A stretch of DNA of 48,994 nucleotides from Candidatus Aquidulcis sp. (GTDB lineage Bacteria > Chloroflexota > Anaerolineae > Anaerolineales > UBA4823). The stretch lies in NCBI GenBank assembly GCA_020723385.1, contig DYIZ01000029.1, positions 1 through 48,994 on the forward strand. Reading direction: 5' to 3'. The notes beneath the pieces were generated by a model. That model searched no databases. It had not been told where the DNA came from and saw nothing but the letters and a program-made list of their open reading frames with translations. Shown here piece by piece: positions 34,864 through 41,966 of the stretch; the stretch's first letter is position 1, and each line of letters starts with the position of its first letter. The position numbers and the translations under genes were made by a program.

Positions 34864-36095
34864 AAAAGAGTCATCTCCTGGATCAATGGATAAATAGATT
34901 GGATCAAAGCATGGTATTGCTCTTGTGAAATAGCCCCTCCACCCTGGGCGATAACCGCATCGCCGCCGCCGCGCCCGCCGAGGGGCTGAATCAACCGGGT
35001 GAGTAAATCACGGGCGCTGGAGCCGCTGCCAGGGGTGCAAAACGTCACCAGCGAGACTTTCTGCCCATCGAACGTCGCCAACACGGCCGTGATAGCGGTC
35101 ATTTTTTTGAATTCCTCGACCAGGGCGCGCAGCTCGATCACCGGGCGGTTGTCGAAGGCGGCCACGATCACCCGCCGCCCGCCGCTGTCCCCTCCGGCGG
35201 CGGCAGCCAGCTCGCGCGCTTCGTCGGCGACCCTCGCCAGGCGCAGGGTTTGCAGCTCCCGTTGGGCCGCTTTCAACTGCTCGGCCATGCGCTCGATTGT
35301 GGGCGCAAACTCCTGCGGGTGCGTGTTCAGTTGCACTGCCAGCCCGCTGACGATCTCCTGCGCGGCGCGATAATGCTCCAAAGCCTGGTGTCCGGCGACG
35401 AAATGGATGCGCAGCCGGTCGTTGACCTTCTCAGTTTTCAGGAGCTTCACCAGGCCGATTGTCCCGGCAGCGGTGACATGCGTTCCGCCGCAAGCCGAGT
35501 AGTCGAAGCCTGCGATTTCGATGATGCGGATATTCTCAGTGACCTTGGGCGGCCAGCGCAAGGGCAGGGCGGCCAGTTCTTCGGGCGTGACGAAGGACGC
35601 TTTCACCGGAAGGTTTTCGAAAACGACCTGGTTGGCGAGATCTTCCACCTGATCCAACTGGCGGCGCGTGAATGAGTCGGCGGCCACATCAACAGTGGAC
35701 GGCGTATAGCCATTGATGTTGGCAGAGATCGAATCAATATCGAAGATGCGCACGATGCATTGGGAGATGAGATGCTGCGCCGTGTGATGCTGTGAGTGTC
35801 GAAGCCGGCGTTCCCGGTTGATGTGAGCGGTGACAGGGCCAAGCGGGATTGCCCGGTCGAGCGTGTGAATCACACGCCCCAGGGCTTCATCCTTGACGAC
35901 TTCCAGCACCTGAGCTTCGCCAATGGTCCCGGTGTCGTGCTCCTGTCCGCCGCCGGTAGGGTAGAAGTAGGTTCGATTCAAGCTGACGCCGAATTGCCCT
36001 TCAGGGAGCGGGATAATTTCCTCGGCAACGGCTTCGAAATCGAGGCACGCAGGGTCTTGCAGATACAATAGTTGGTCGTGGAAGGTGTTGGTCAT
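34860..36095 (-). CDS. Alanyl-tRNA editing protein, AlaX long form (AlaRS editing-domain homolog)
   Basis: This 411-aa protein corresponds to the editing and C-terminal parts of alanyl-tRNA synthetase without the aminoacylation core. NRTYFYPTGGGQEHDTG near residues 40-56 and zinc ligands HHTAQH (His104 and His108) with CGGTH (Cys202, His206) define the trans-editing site that removes Ser or Gly from mischarged tRNA-Ala. A coiled coil (about 250-300) and a DHHA1-like domain (GGRGGGDAVIAQGG near 378-391) complete the long AlaX form. It acts in the cytosol in translation quality control. The gene follows the methyltransferase gene, 55 bp downstream, on the same strand and overlaps the next membrane-protein gene by 4 nt. 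Confidence 0.9.
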   Translation of the reverse strand: MTNTFHDQLLYLQDPACLDFEAVAEEIIPLPEGQFGVSLNRTYFYPTGGGQEHDTGTIGEAQVLEVVKDEALGRVIHTLDRAIPLGPVTAHINRERRLRHSQHHTAQHLISQCIVRIFDIDSISANINGYTPSTVDVAADSFTRRQLDQVEDLANQVVFENLPVKASFVTPEELAALPLRWPPKVTENIRIIEIAGFDYSACGGTHVTAAGTIGLVKLLKTEKVNDRLRIHFVAGHQALEHYRAAQEIVSGLAVQLNTHPQEFAPTIERMAEQLKAAQRELQTLRLARVADEARELAAAAGGDSGGRRVIVAAFDNRPVIELRALVEEFKKMTAITAVLATFDGQKVSLVTFCTPGSGSSARDLLTRLIQPLGGRGGGDAVIAQGGGAISQEQYHALIQSIYPLIQEMTLL

Positions 36096-36107
36096 AGAAT
36101 TGTAAGC

Positions 36108-36159
36108 TTGTAGTGTGCGCTTCAGCGCACTTTCGGCGCTAAAGCGCCTACTACGAACC
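36108..36159. repeat. Double mini-hairpin element, copy 3, overlapping a gene end
   Basis: This is the reverse complement of copy 2 (GTTCGTAGTAGGCGCTTTAGCG in common, with minor changes after it). It fills the gap between the methyltransferase and AlaX genes. Its conserved GTTCGTAGTAG end supplies the TAG stop (36151-36153) and a second TAG directly after it for the methyltransferase gene. Confidence 0.85.
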
Positions 36160-36933
36160 GCCAGTAAGCCGGACGGCGACGACGAGGTTGGGGCTGTTCT
36201 CCGGGTCGAACGGCGCGCCTGCCAGGTTTCCGTAAAAAGTCAACTGGTCGAAACCGGCGGCGGTCAGCGCGGCAGCCAGGTCAGCCTGCCGTTGGGGGGC
36301 GAGGCGGGTGGTGGTCACATGCTGTTCCCAGGCGGCATTCGCCATCCGGTGCAGCGTGAGGATGTTGAAGGTGATCAGACCGTCGGGGTCGAAATCGTAG
36401 AAGCGCAGGAAAATCCACTCTCGTTCATTCTCGTGATACGTCTGGGGATCCATCCACCGTTGGCGGTGGGCGAGTACTGCATCGAAATTGCGATTCTGGA
36501 TGATGAGCAGCCCGCCGGGTTGCAGGCAGGCCGCAATATCGGACAAGGCCGCGGCCAGGGACGGCGCGTCGAGCAGGTGGGGCAGTGAATTGCCCAGGCA
36601 AAGCAGCGCATCGAACTGGCTGGCCCCGAAAGTCTTTGCCAGCTCGCCGAAGCTGGCGACGGCAAACGGGATGTCGATACTGGCGCGGGCGGCGTTGGCG
36701 CGGGCTTGTGCGACCATCCCGGAGCTGAGATCAGCCCCGGAGACGGCGTACCCCTTTTGGCCCAGGGCGATAGCGTGCATCCCGGTGCCGCAGGCGGCAT
36801 CCAACAGACGCAATGATTTTACTTGTGGCGCGGCTATTTCGTTCAATCGCTTCTCGATAAATGGCAGCTCAGATGCCAACCGGGAAGGCCAGTCTACAAA
36901 ACGGTCGTAATCGGCGCTGAAAGTGTCGTACAT
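36151..36933 (-). CDS. Class I SAM-dependent methyltransferase
   Basis: This 260-aa cytosolic protein has a class I Rossmann methyltransferase fold. Motif I is LLDAACGTGMHAIALG (about residues 43-58 from the chosen start), followed by the acidic motif II region (YAVSGADLSSGMV), DALLCLGNSLPHLL and a post-motif LQPGGLLIIQNRNFD. The substrate is not evident. The ATG at 36933 is preceded by GAAGGT at proper distance and gives MYDTFSADYDRF, a common N-terminus. An in-frame ATG at 36948 is also possible, and the longer frame to 36978 runs into a short dispersed repeat (HPEHRRR), which argues against it. The final codons and stop lie in a repeated element. Confidence 0.86.
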   Translation of the reverse strand: MYDTFSADYDRFVDWPSRLASELPFIEKRLNEIAAPQVKSLRLLDAACGTGMHAIALGQKGYAVSGADLSSGMVAQARANAARASIDIPFAVASFGELAKTFGASQFDALLCLGNSLPHLLDAPSLAAALSDIAACLQPGGLLIIQNRNFDAVLAHRQRWMDPQTYHENEREWIFLRFYDFDPDGLITFNILTLHRMANAAWEQHVTTTRLAPQRQADLAAALTAAGFDQLTFYGNLAGAPFDPENSPNLVVAVRLTGGS

Positions 36934-36944
36934 TTCTACCTTCG

Positions 36945-36971
36945 TCATCCTTCGACGATGCTCAGGATGCC
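36945..36971. repeat. FDKLRAG-like dispersed short palindrome, second copy
   Basis: CATCCTTCGACGATGCTCAGGATG is a near palindrome (CATCCT and AGGATG ends) with the same TTCGAC...GCTCAGG core as the element inside the SBBP gene at 25779-25806. Here it is extragenic, just upstream of the methyltransferase start. Confidence 0.5.
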
Positions 36972-37013
36972 TTATCAAGTGGTATTTGGGTTATGGTCTA
37001 TCCGAATAACTGA

Positions 37014-37056
37014 GTGCAGACTTCAGTCTGCCAGTTTTTGCGGGCTAAAGCCCGTA
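37014..37056. repeat. Double mini-hairpin element, copy 4 (divergent)
   Basis: GCAGAC-TTCA-GTCTGC (37016-37031) and CGGGC-TAAA-GCCCG (37041-37054) keep the TTCA/TAAA loop architecture of copies 1-3 but with different stem sequences, which implies compensatory change. It lies between the SGNH gene end (37080) and the methyltransferase gene. Confidence 0.7.
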
Positions 37057-37079
37057 CTTTACGATATTCGGGCAGGTGT

Positions 37080-38810
37080 TTAGTGAGTGCGTCTGCGGCG
37101 GCTCAGCGCAGCCGCGCCGACCAGCGCCATGGGCAGCGCCATGGCAACGCCGCACACCTGCGGCTTGCCTTCCGTTTCCGGTTGTGCTACTGGCGTGGCG
37201 GGCATGAGCGTGGGCTGCTCCTGCGAGCCGGCTGGTTGAGTCTCGACCGCTGAGGTTGGGGCGGGCGCAATGAGACCTGGCTCGATCAGGTGAAGCTCAT
37301 CTACCCAAACTGTTCCGGTGTGGCGGCTGTCTGCCAAGCCGTCGAAACCGAAAGAGACGCCAGCCACGCGTGATGGATCGAAAGGATTGTGCTGGTCCGA
37401 TTCCCACTCGGCGCGCAGCAGTTGATCCCACGGCACATTGATCGAAGCCCAGCCGCTCACGCTTTCCTCGGGCGTTTCCATGTAATAAACGTAGGTTTCA
37501 AGGCTTTCAGTTGTGCCGCTGTAAGCGTTGACGGAGAAGGTGCGTCCAGCCTGGTCGGCGTGTAAGAAGAAGCTCAAGCCCGCGCCGCTGCGCCAATCTT
37601 GCACGGTATGGTAATACAACCCGCAGGTGCCCCAACTACCGGCGACAACGTCGAAGTTGATTTGCAGCGATGCGGGGCCATTGTAAGCCGTGGTGGTATT
37701 CGGCGCGCATTGCATCGCGGTGTTCGTGGCCGGGTCGAAGTAGAATTCCCAGCCGTTGCTCTCGGCGGGCGGGACCCCATCGAAGTTGTCTATCCCGCCG
37801 ATTGCGCCGCCGGGTGGAGGAACAACGATGGGGATGATATCCGTGGGCGCGGGTTGGCCGCCTTCGGTTGGAATCGCCTGGGTTGGGAAGACCTGCACCG
37901 GGGCGCCTGTTTTCCAGCGATGGTAGAAGATATTGAGCAGCGGCAGGAATTCTTCGGTGGCTTTCTGGTCGCCAGCGGCGTTGGGGTGATCGTCGCTGGG
38001 ATCGGAGGGGTAATACGAGGTGTTCCCGCCCTGCTCGATGATGTGCTCGATCATGCCGTTGTTGAAGCGGTGATGGTTGGCGGGGTCGGTCAGGATATTG
38101 TAGAAGTCGAATACGGCCACGTTGGGGTAAGGGTAATTGGCCTCCCGCAGCCAATCGTCAGTCAGCCAATTATTGAAGGCCCGTGCATTGGCGGCGATTT
38201 CGGGGGATGTATTCGCGTCGCCCAAGGGAGGCGCGGTGATGACGATGAACAGCTTATCGGGACGGGTTCGGAAGTAGTTGAGCAGATCGTTATAGATGAA
38301 TTTGGCATTGCTGACGGTGAGGGCGTCGCCCTGCGATTCGGGCGGGTCGGTAGGGCTGCCTTCGATATTGGAATTGGGAAAGCAGGATTTGAAAAGGATG
38401 ATCTCATTCTCGCCGCCGGGGTCAGGCAGGCTGCGGGTGTAGCTGGAATGCTGCTCGCTCTCGTTGAACACAGCCTCCAGGTAGCGGGCGCTCTCCGGGC
38501 CGCGGAACCACTCCGGCCAGTTGACGATGTCGGTGCGGTCGCCGATGCTGTCTGGCCCCCAGCCATAGTTGGTATCGCTGACGAAGTAATTATTCTGGCC
38601 GAGAGCCAGTCCCAGCCCGCCGTGCTCGTCGGCCAGCCAGGCTTCGCCGGTGGAGTGGTGGATGAAGATCAGCTTGACGGCGGCCTCCGGCGGGTTGGGA
38701 TTGTATTCCTGGGCGCGGGCCGGCCCCGGCTGGAGCAGGGTGATTGTCAATAGGATGATTACGAAGAGGGACAGGAACAGAACACTTTTCGAAGCACGCG
38801 TGCGATTCAT
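37080..38810 (-). CDS. Surface-anchored SGNH/GDSL-like hydrolase with carbohydrate-binding-like domain
   Basis: This 576-aa protein has a signal peptide (LFLSLFVIILLTITLL...GPARA). Its N-terminal domain (about residues 38-330) resembles SGNH hydrolases. IFIHHSTGEAW may hold the serine block, LFIVITAPPLGD is the central strand, and SDDHPNAAGDQKATEEFLPLL looks like the C-terminal Asp-His block. A CBM11-like beta-sandwich follows (about 350-530, IDNFDG...SLQINFDVVAGSWG...VWVDELHLI). A Pro/Thr-rich spacer and a C-terminal hydrophobic helix ending RRRRTH form a membrane anchor. Esterase or lipase activity on extracellular glycans is inferred. The catalytic assignment is not certain because the serine motif differs from GDS. 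AAGGAGGCC precedes the ATG at 38810. Confidence 0.78.
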   Translation of the reverse strand: MNRTRASKSVLFLSLFVIILLTITLLQPGPARAQEYNPNPPEAAVKLIFIHHSTGEAWLADEHGGLGLALGQNNYFVSDTNYGWGPDSIGDRTDIVNWPEWFRGPESARYLEAVFNESEQHSSYTRSLPDPGGENEIILFKSCFPNSNIEGSPTDPPESQGDALTVSNAKFIYNDLLNYFRTRPDKLFIVITAPPLGDANTSPEIAANARAFNNWLTDDWLREANYPYPNVAVFDFYNILTDPANHHRFNNGMIEHIIEQGGNTSYYPSDPSDDHPNAAGDQKATEEFLPLLNIFYHRWKTGAPVQVFPTQAIPTEGGQPAPTDIIPIVVPPPGGAIGGIDNFDGVPPAESNGWEFYFDPATNTAMQCAPNTTTAYNGPASLQINFDVVAGSWGTCGLYYHTVQDWRSGAGLSFFLHADQAGRTFSVNAYSGTTESLETYVYYMETPEESVSGWASINVPWDQLLRAEWESDQHNPFDPSRVAGVSFGFDGLADSRHTGTVWVDELHLIEPGLIAPAPTSAVETQPAGSQEQPTLMPATPVAQPETEGKPQVCGVAMALPMALVGAAALSRRRRTH

Positions 38811-39021
38811 GTTTGGCCTCCTTGGATAACCAATTGAACACTGGCGTGAATTGTAAACGGGATCGGACGACGCGGCGGCGCACAACCGGCGTCCAACACC
38901 TTGGATGCGGGGACTGTCATCCCCTTGGAGCAGTTTAATCCCGGCAAAGTTGATCTCCAGCTTGAGTTTATCCCAAACCGGGGTGAAGGTCAATTCTCCA
39001 GCGGCTCGGTTTCTTTTTAAT

Positions 39022-39049
39022 TTGACAAAAAAGATAATTAATATATAAT
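39022..39049 (+). promoter_or_regulatory. Strong sigma-70 promoter of the decaheme cytochrome gene
   Basis: TTGACA (39022-39027) and TATAAT (39044-39049) are exact consensus hexamers 16 bp apart in an unusually AT-rich stretch. The implied 5' leader before the ATG at 39250 is about 195 nt, in which I see no gene or recognised riboswitch. The rest of the 438-nt gap back to 38811 shows no further feature. Confidence 0.78.
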
Positions 39050-39249
39050 TAAAGTCCCCTATTCGAGTATTGATCTTTCATCGCCGCTGGTGCGAATTTA
39101 CCCGCATTCGTTGCCCATGATTGGGTTGTACTTTACGATCAAATTTTCTGGCATTGCCTTCCAAAGTCATTTTCGTCATTTGTCATGGCGAATTCCCTCG
39201 TTCACACACGCGGGAGATACTGGTACAAAAAATCAGAAAGGAGAATGCA

Positions 39250-41019
39250 ATGCAACCGAGACAGATCTTGCGCTTGCGGCTCAATTGGCAAAGAGCGGCA
39301 GCCATAACCCTCATTTTGCTTGGGATGGGGGCGCTATTCGCCAGCACCGTCAGCGCACAAAGCTCTCCGGGCGAGACGGTTGGGTTTTGGACCGAAAAGA
39401 CGAAACGCCCAACGAAAACACCGCGCCGCACCGCGACGTTGACTTCGATTGCAGCCACGATGACTGCAAGTGTCACTCGCACAACTACGGCTACTTCGAC
39501 TGCAACGGGTAAACCGCGAATTACCGCAACCGGCACAGCCACGGCCACCGCAACCGCGATGCAGCCCCCATTGGGGACTTCCCATGCCGGGCGGTATACG
39601 ATCTACGAAGGAAGCAAAACCTGCAATGCCTGCCACCTGGCTGAGGCCAACGATGTTCACAGCTCGCTTCACTATCAGTGGCATGGTGAAACACCTTATG
39701 CAGTTGGGCTGGATGGGGGCGGCAAAATGGGGGCGATGAATGATTTCTGCGGCTACCCGGATATCAATTTCATCGGTCAACTGGTCAACCTGGATGGACA
39801 AACCGTAGACGGCGGCTGTTCGATATGCCACGTTGGCCTGGGTGTGAAGCCAGCGCCGGAAGCCAGTCAGGCGCAGCTCGAAAACATTGACTGCCTCACC
39901 TGCCACTCAGTGGAATACCGCAGGAAGGTGACAATGGTGAACGGGCAATTCCGTTTCGTTCCGGCTCCTGAAAGGATGAGCGTTGATTATATGACCGCGA
40001 TCACGGATGTAACCCTGCCGGGCAGAGCTACCTGCGTGGCATGCCATGCCTACGCTGGCGGCGGTTGTAACAATAAACGCGGCGACATAGAGAGCGCGCA
40101 TATCGAGCCTCCCAGCGCGGATTTCGACGTTCACATGGCTTCGACTGCAATCGGCGGGGCGGGCCTGGTTTGTACAGATTGCCACATTGTGCAGGATCAC
40201 CGCATCGCGGGGCGCGGCTCGGATATGCGCGCCACCGACCTGGATGTGTCTGTGCGATGTACCAACTGTCACGAGCCGACCCTGCACGAGGCGTACAACA
40301 TTGACATCCACATCGAGCGGGTAGATTGTACGGTTTGTCACATCCCCGTCTTTGCCAAGATCCGCTCCACCGATATGTTTCGGGATTTCCGCTTCGCAGA
40401 AGTCGAGCCGACCCGCCGACTTTACGAGCCGCTTATCATCCGTGAAGCGAATGTCATCCCTGAATATCTCTTCTGGAACGGGTTCTCCACTTTCTACGAA
40501 TATGCTACGCCAGCCATCCCTGGCGAGAGCGGACGTGTGTTGATGTCTGGGCCGGTGGGTGATATTTCCGATCCTACGGCCAAGCTCTTCGCGTTCAAGC
40601 ACCATCAAGCGATGCAGCCTTATGATCTCGACACCAACTACATCATCCCGGTGAGGGCGGGAATCCTCTTCCAGACGGGCAACATTGATCAGGCTATCCG
40701 GGCTGGCGCCACCGCTGTCGGGTGGCCGCTCAACTCCGGGTACGATTTCGTCCCGACCGAGCGTTACATGGGCATCTTCCACGAGGTGTCGCCGGCCGAT
40801 CAGGCTCTGGCCTGCAGCGACTGTCACTTCGGCGGAGTCCGGATGGATTTCGACGCGCTCGGTTACACGCCCAAGACAGAGCGAGATGGAGAACCTTTGT
40901 GCGCCAGTTGCCACGAAGACAAGTCGGACGAATGGTCTCCAGGCGAACTGTTCCAGAAAGTTCATGATAAGCACGTGAAGGACAAGCGTATCGAATGCAG
41001 TGAGTGTCATACCTTCTAG
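39250..41019 (+). CDS. Extracytoplasmic decaheme cytochrome c
   Basis: This 589-aa protein has a signal peptide (about residues 1-36, ITLILLGMGALFASTVSAQ). A Thr/Ala/Arg-rich low-complexity spacer of about 55 residues follows, then ten CxxCH haem c sites: CNACH, CSICH, CLTCH, CVACH, CTDCH, CTNCH, CTVCH, CSDCH, CASCH and CSECH. The first haem region (SKTCNACHLAEANDVHSSLHYQW) resembles octaheme tetrathionate reductase-like and related multihaem reductases, but the substrate cannot be assigned. It should function outside the membrane in electron transfer or reduction of an inorganic acceptor. No partner quinol oxidase or cytochrome maturation gene is adjacent. AGGAG precedes the ATG at 39250. 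The frame is open from 39121 but that start is a TTG without support. Confidence 0.88.
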   Translation: MQPRQILRLRLNWQRAAAITLILLGMGALFASTVSAQSSPGETVGFWTEKTKRPTKTPRRTATLTSIAATMTASVTRTTTATSTATGKPRITATGTATATATAMQPPLGTSHAGRYTIYEGSKTCNACHLAEANDVHSSLHYQWHGETPYAVGLDGGGKMGAMNDFCGYPDINFIGQLVNLDGQTVDGGCSICHVGLGVKPAPEASQAQLENIDCLTCHSVEYRRKVTMVNGQFRFVPAPERMSVDYMTAITDVTLPGRATCVACHAYAGGGCNNKRGDIESAHIEPPSADFDVHMASTAIGGAGLVCTDCHIVQDHRIAGRGSDMRATDLDVSVRCTNCHEPTLHEAYNIDIHIERVDCTVCHIPVFAKIRSTDMFRDFRFAEVEPTRRLYEPLIIREANVIPEYLFWNGFSTFYEYATPAIPGESGRVLMSGPVGDISDPTAKLFAFKHHQAMQPYDLDTNYIIPVRAGILFQTGNIDQAIRAGATAVGWPLNSGYDFVPTERYMGIFHEVSPADQALACSDCHFGGVRMDFDALGYTPKTERDGEPLCASCHEDKSDEWSPGELFQKVHDKHVKDKRIECSECHTF

Positions 41020-41052
41020 GCTGGAGGTATGGCATTCCCCGAGAAACGCAGC

Positions 41053-41086
41053 CCCCAGGGGTTTTTAAAACCCCTGGGGTCTTCTT
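41053..41086. terminator. Intrinsic terminator after the cytochrome gene
   Basis: CCCCAGGGG and its inverse CCCCTGGGG flank TTTTTAAAA, giving a near-perfect hairpin followed by TCTTCTT. It lies 34 bp after the cytochrome stop and just before the promoter-like sequence of the next gene. Confidence 0.8.
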
Positions 41087-41103
41087 GTGGTGTGAACCTG
41101 AGT

Positions 41104-41109
41104 TATAAT
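41104..41109 (+). promoter_or_regulatory. -10 element placing the start codon at the transcript start
   Basis: TATAAT ends 8 nt before the ATG at 41118. Transcription would normally begin at about 41115-41118, leaving no room for a ribosome-binding site, and none is visible. The pseudouridine synthase mRNA may therefore be leaderless. Confidence 0.5.
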
Positions 41110-41117
41110 AGCGCCCT

Positions 41118-41906
41118 ATGGATGAACGCTTACAAAAAATATTGGCTCATGCCGGGTATGGCTCACGCCGCGCCTGCGAAGAAATCATTGCTGCCGGTCG
41201 AGTACGTGTTAACGGGCAGCCGGTTGGTTTGGGGGATAAAGCCGACCCGGAAACTGATCGGATCACCGTAGATGGACATCCGGTCAAAGCCGCTGAACCC
41301 CTGGTTTACATTGCGCTGCACAAACCGCGCGGTGTGCTCTCGACGGTGGATGCCCCGGACCCGCGCCCAACCGTTCGGGATTTGGTGCCTCTACCGGGCA
41401 CGCTGTATCCCGTTGGGCGGTTGGATGTGGACAGCGAGGGGTTGATCCTGCTCACCAACGATGGCGAGTTAGCCAACCGGTTGACGCATCCCAGATACGG
41501 CCATCAAAAGGAATATAAAGTCCTGGTTGCCCGCCAGCCAGATCACGAACAGCTCGATGCGTTTCGTCATGGCGTCGTATTGGAAGACGGTTACCGTACA
41601 GCGCCGGTGTTGGCGCGAGTCGAATCACTTTATGGAAAGGGCGCCTGGCTGAATCTCGTTTTACCGGAAGGCCGCAAGCGGCAGATTCGTGAAACGTGTG
41701 CGCAGATCGGGCTGCCGGTGGTGAAAATCATCCGTGTGCGTATTGGTACACTGCGCCTGGGAAACCTGAAACCGCGGGAGTGGCGCAACCTGACGGATGC
41801 CGAAGTTGCCGCCCTCAAATCGCCGCCCATAGATAAACCTGCTCCTCTGAAAAGCGTTTCACGCCCCGAGCGCCGTTTTGGAAAACCGCGCCGGTCTACA
41901 AAGTAA
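41118..41906 (+). CDS. 23S rRNA pseudouridine synthase, RsuA/RluB family
   Basis: This 262-aa cytosolic RNA-modifying enzyme starts with an S4 RNA-binding domain (about residues 1-58, ERLQKILAHAGYGSRRACEEII). The RsuA/RluB catalytic domain has GRLDVDSEGLILLTNDGEL, with catalytic Asp103. Further blocks are KEYKVLV and EGRKRQIRETC. A basic Pro/Lys/Arg-rich tail follows. The family isomerises specific uridines in 23S (RluB/E/F) or 16S (RsuA) rRNA. RluB is the most likely match given the short basic C-terminal extension. The gene stands alone between a terminator and the channel gene, and its start codon lies immediately after a -10 box. Confidence 0.9.
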   Translation: MDERLQKILAHAGYGSRRACEEIIAAGRVRVNGQPVGLGDKADPETDRITVDGHPVKAAEPLVYIALHKPRGVLSTVDAPDPRPTVRDLVPLPGTLYPVGRLDVDSEGLILLTNDGELANRLTHPRYGHQKEYKVLVARQPDHEQLDAFRHGVVLEDGYRTAPVLARVESLYGKGAWLNLVLPEGRKRQIRETCAQIGLPVVKIIRVRIGTLRLGNLKPREWRNLTDAEVAALKSPPIDKPAPLKSVSRPERRFGKPRRSTK

Positions 41907-41966
41907 ATTGGATTGGATATCTATTGATGGAAGACCAATAACCTAAACCCAATCGGAGGGAACACC

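Noticed and set aside
38811-38993. N-terminal extension of the SGNH gene to 38993
   Set aside because: A clear Shine-Dalgarno and signal peptide start at 38810. The extension lacks a signal and shows no coding character.
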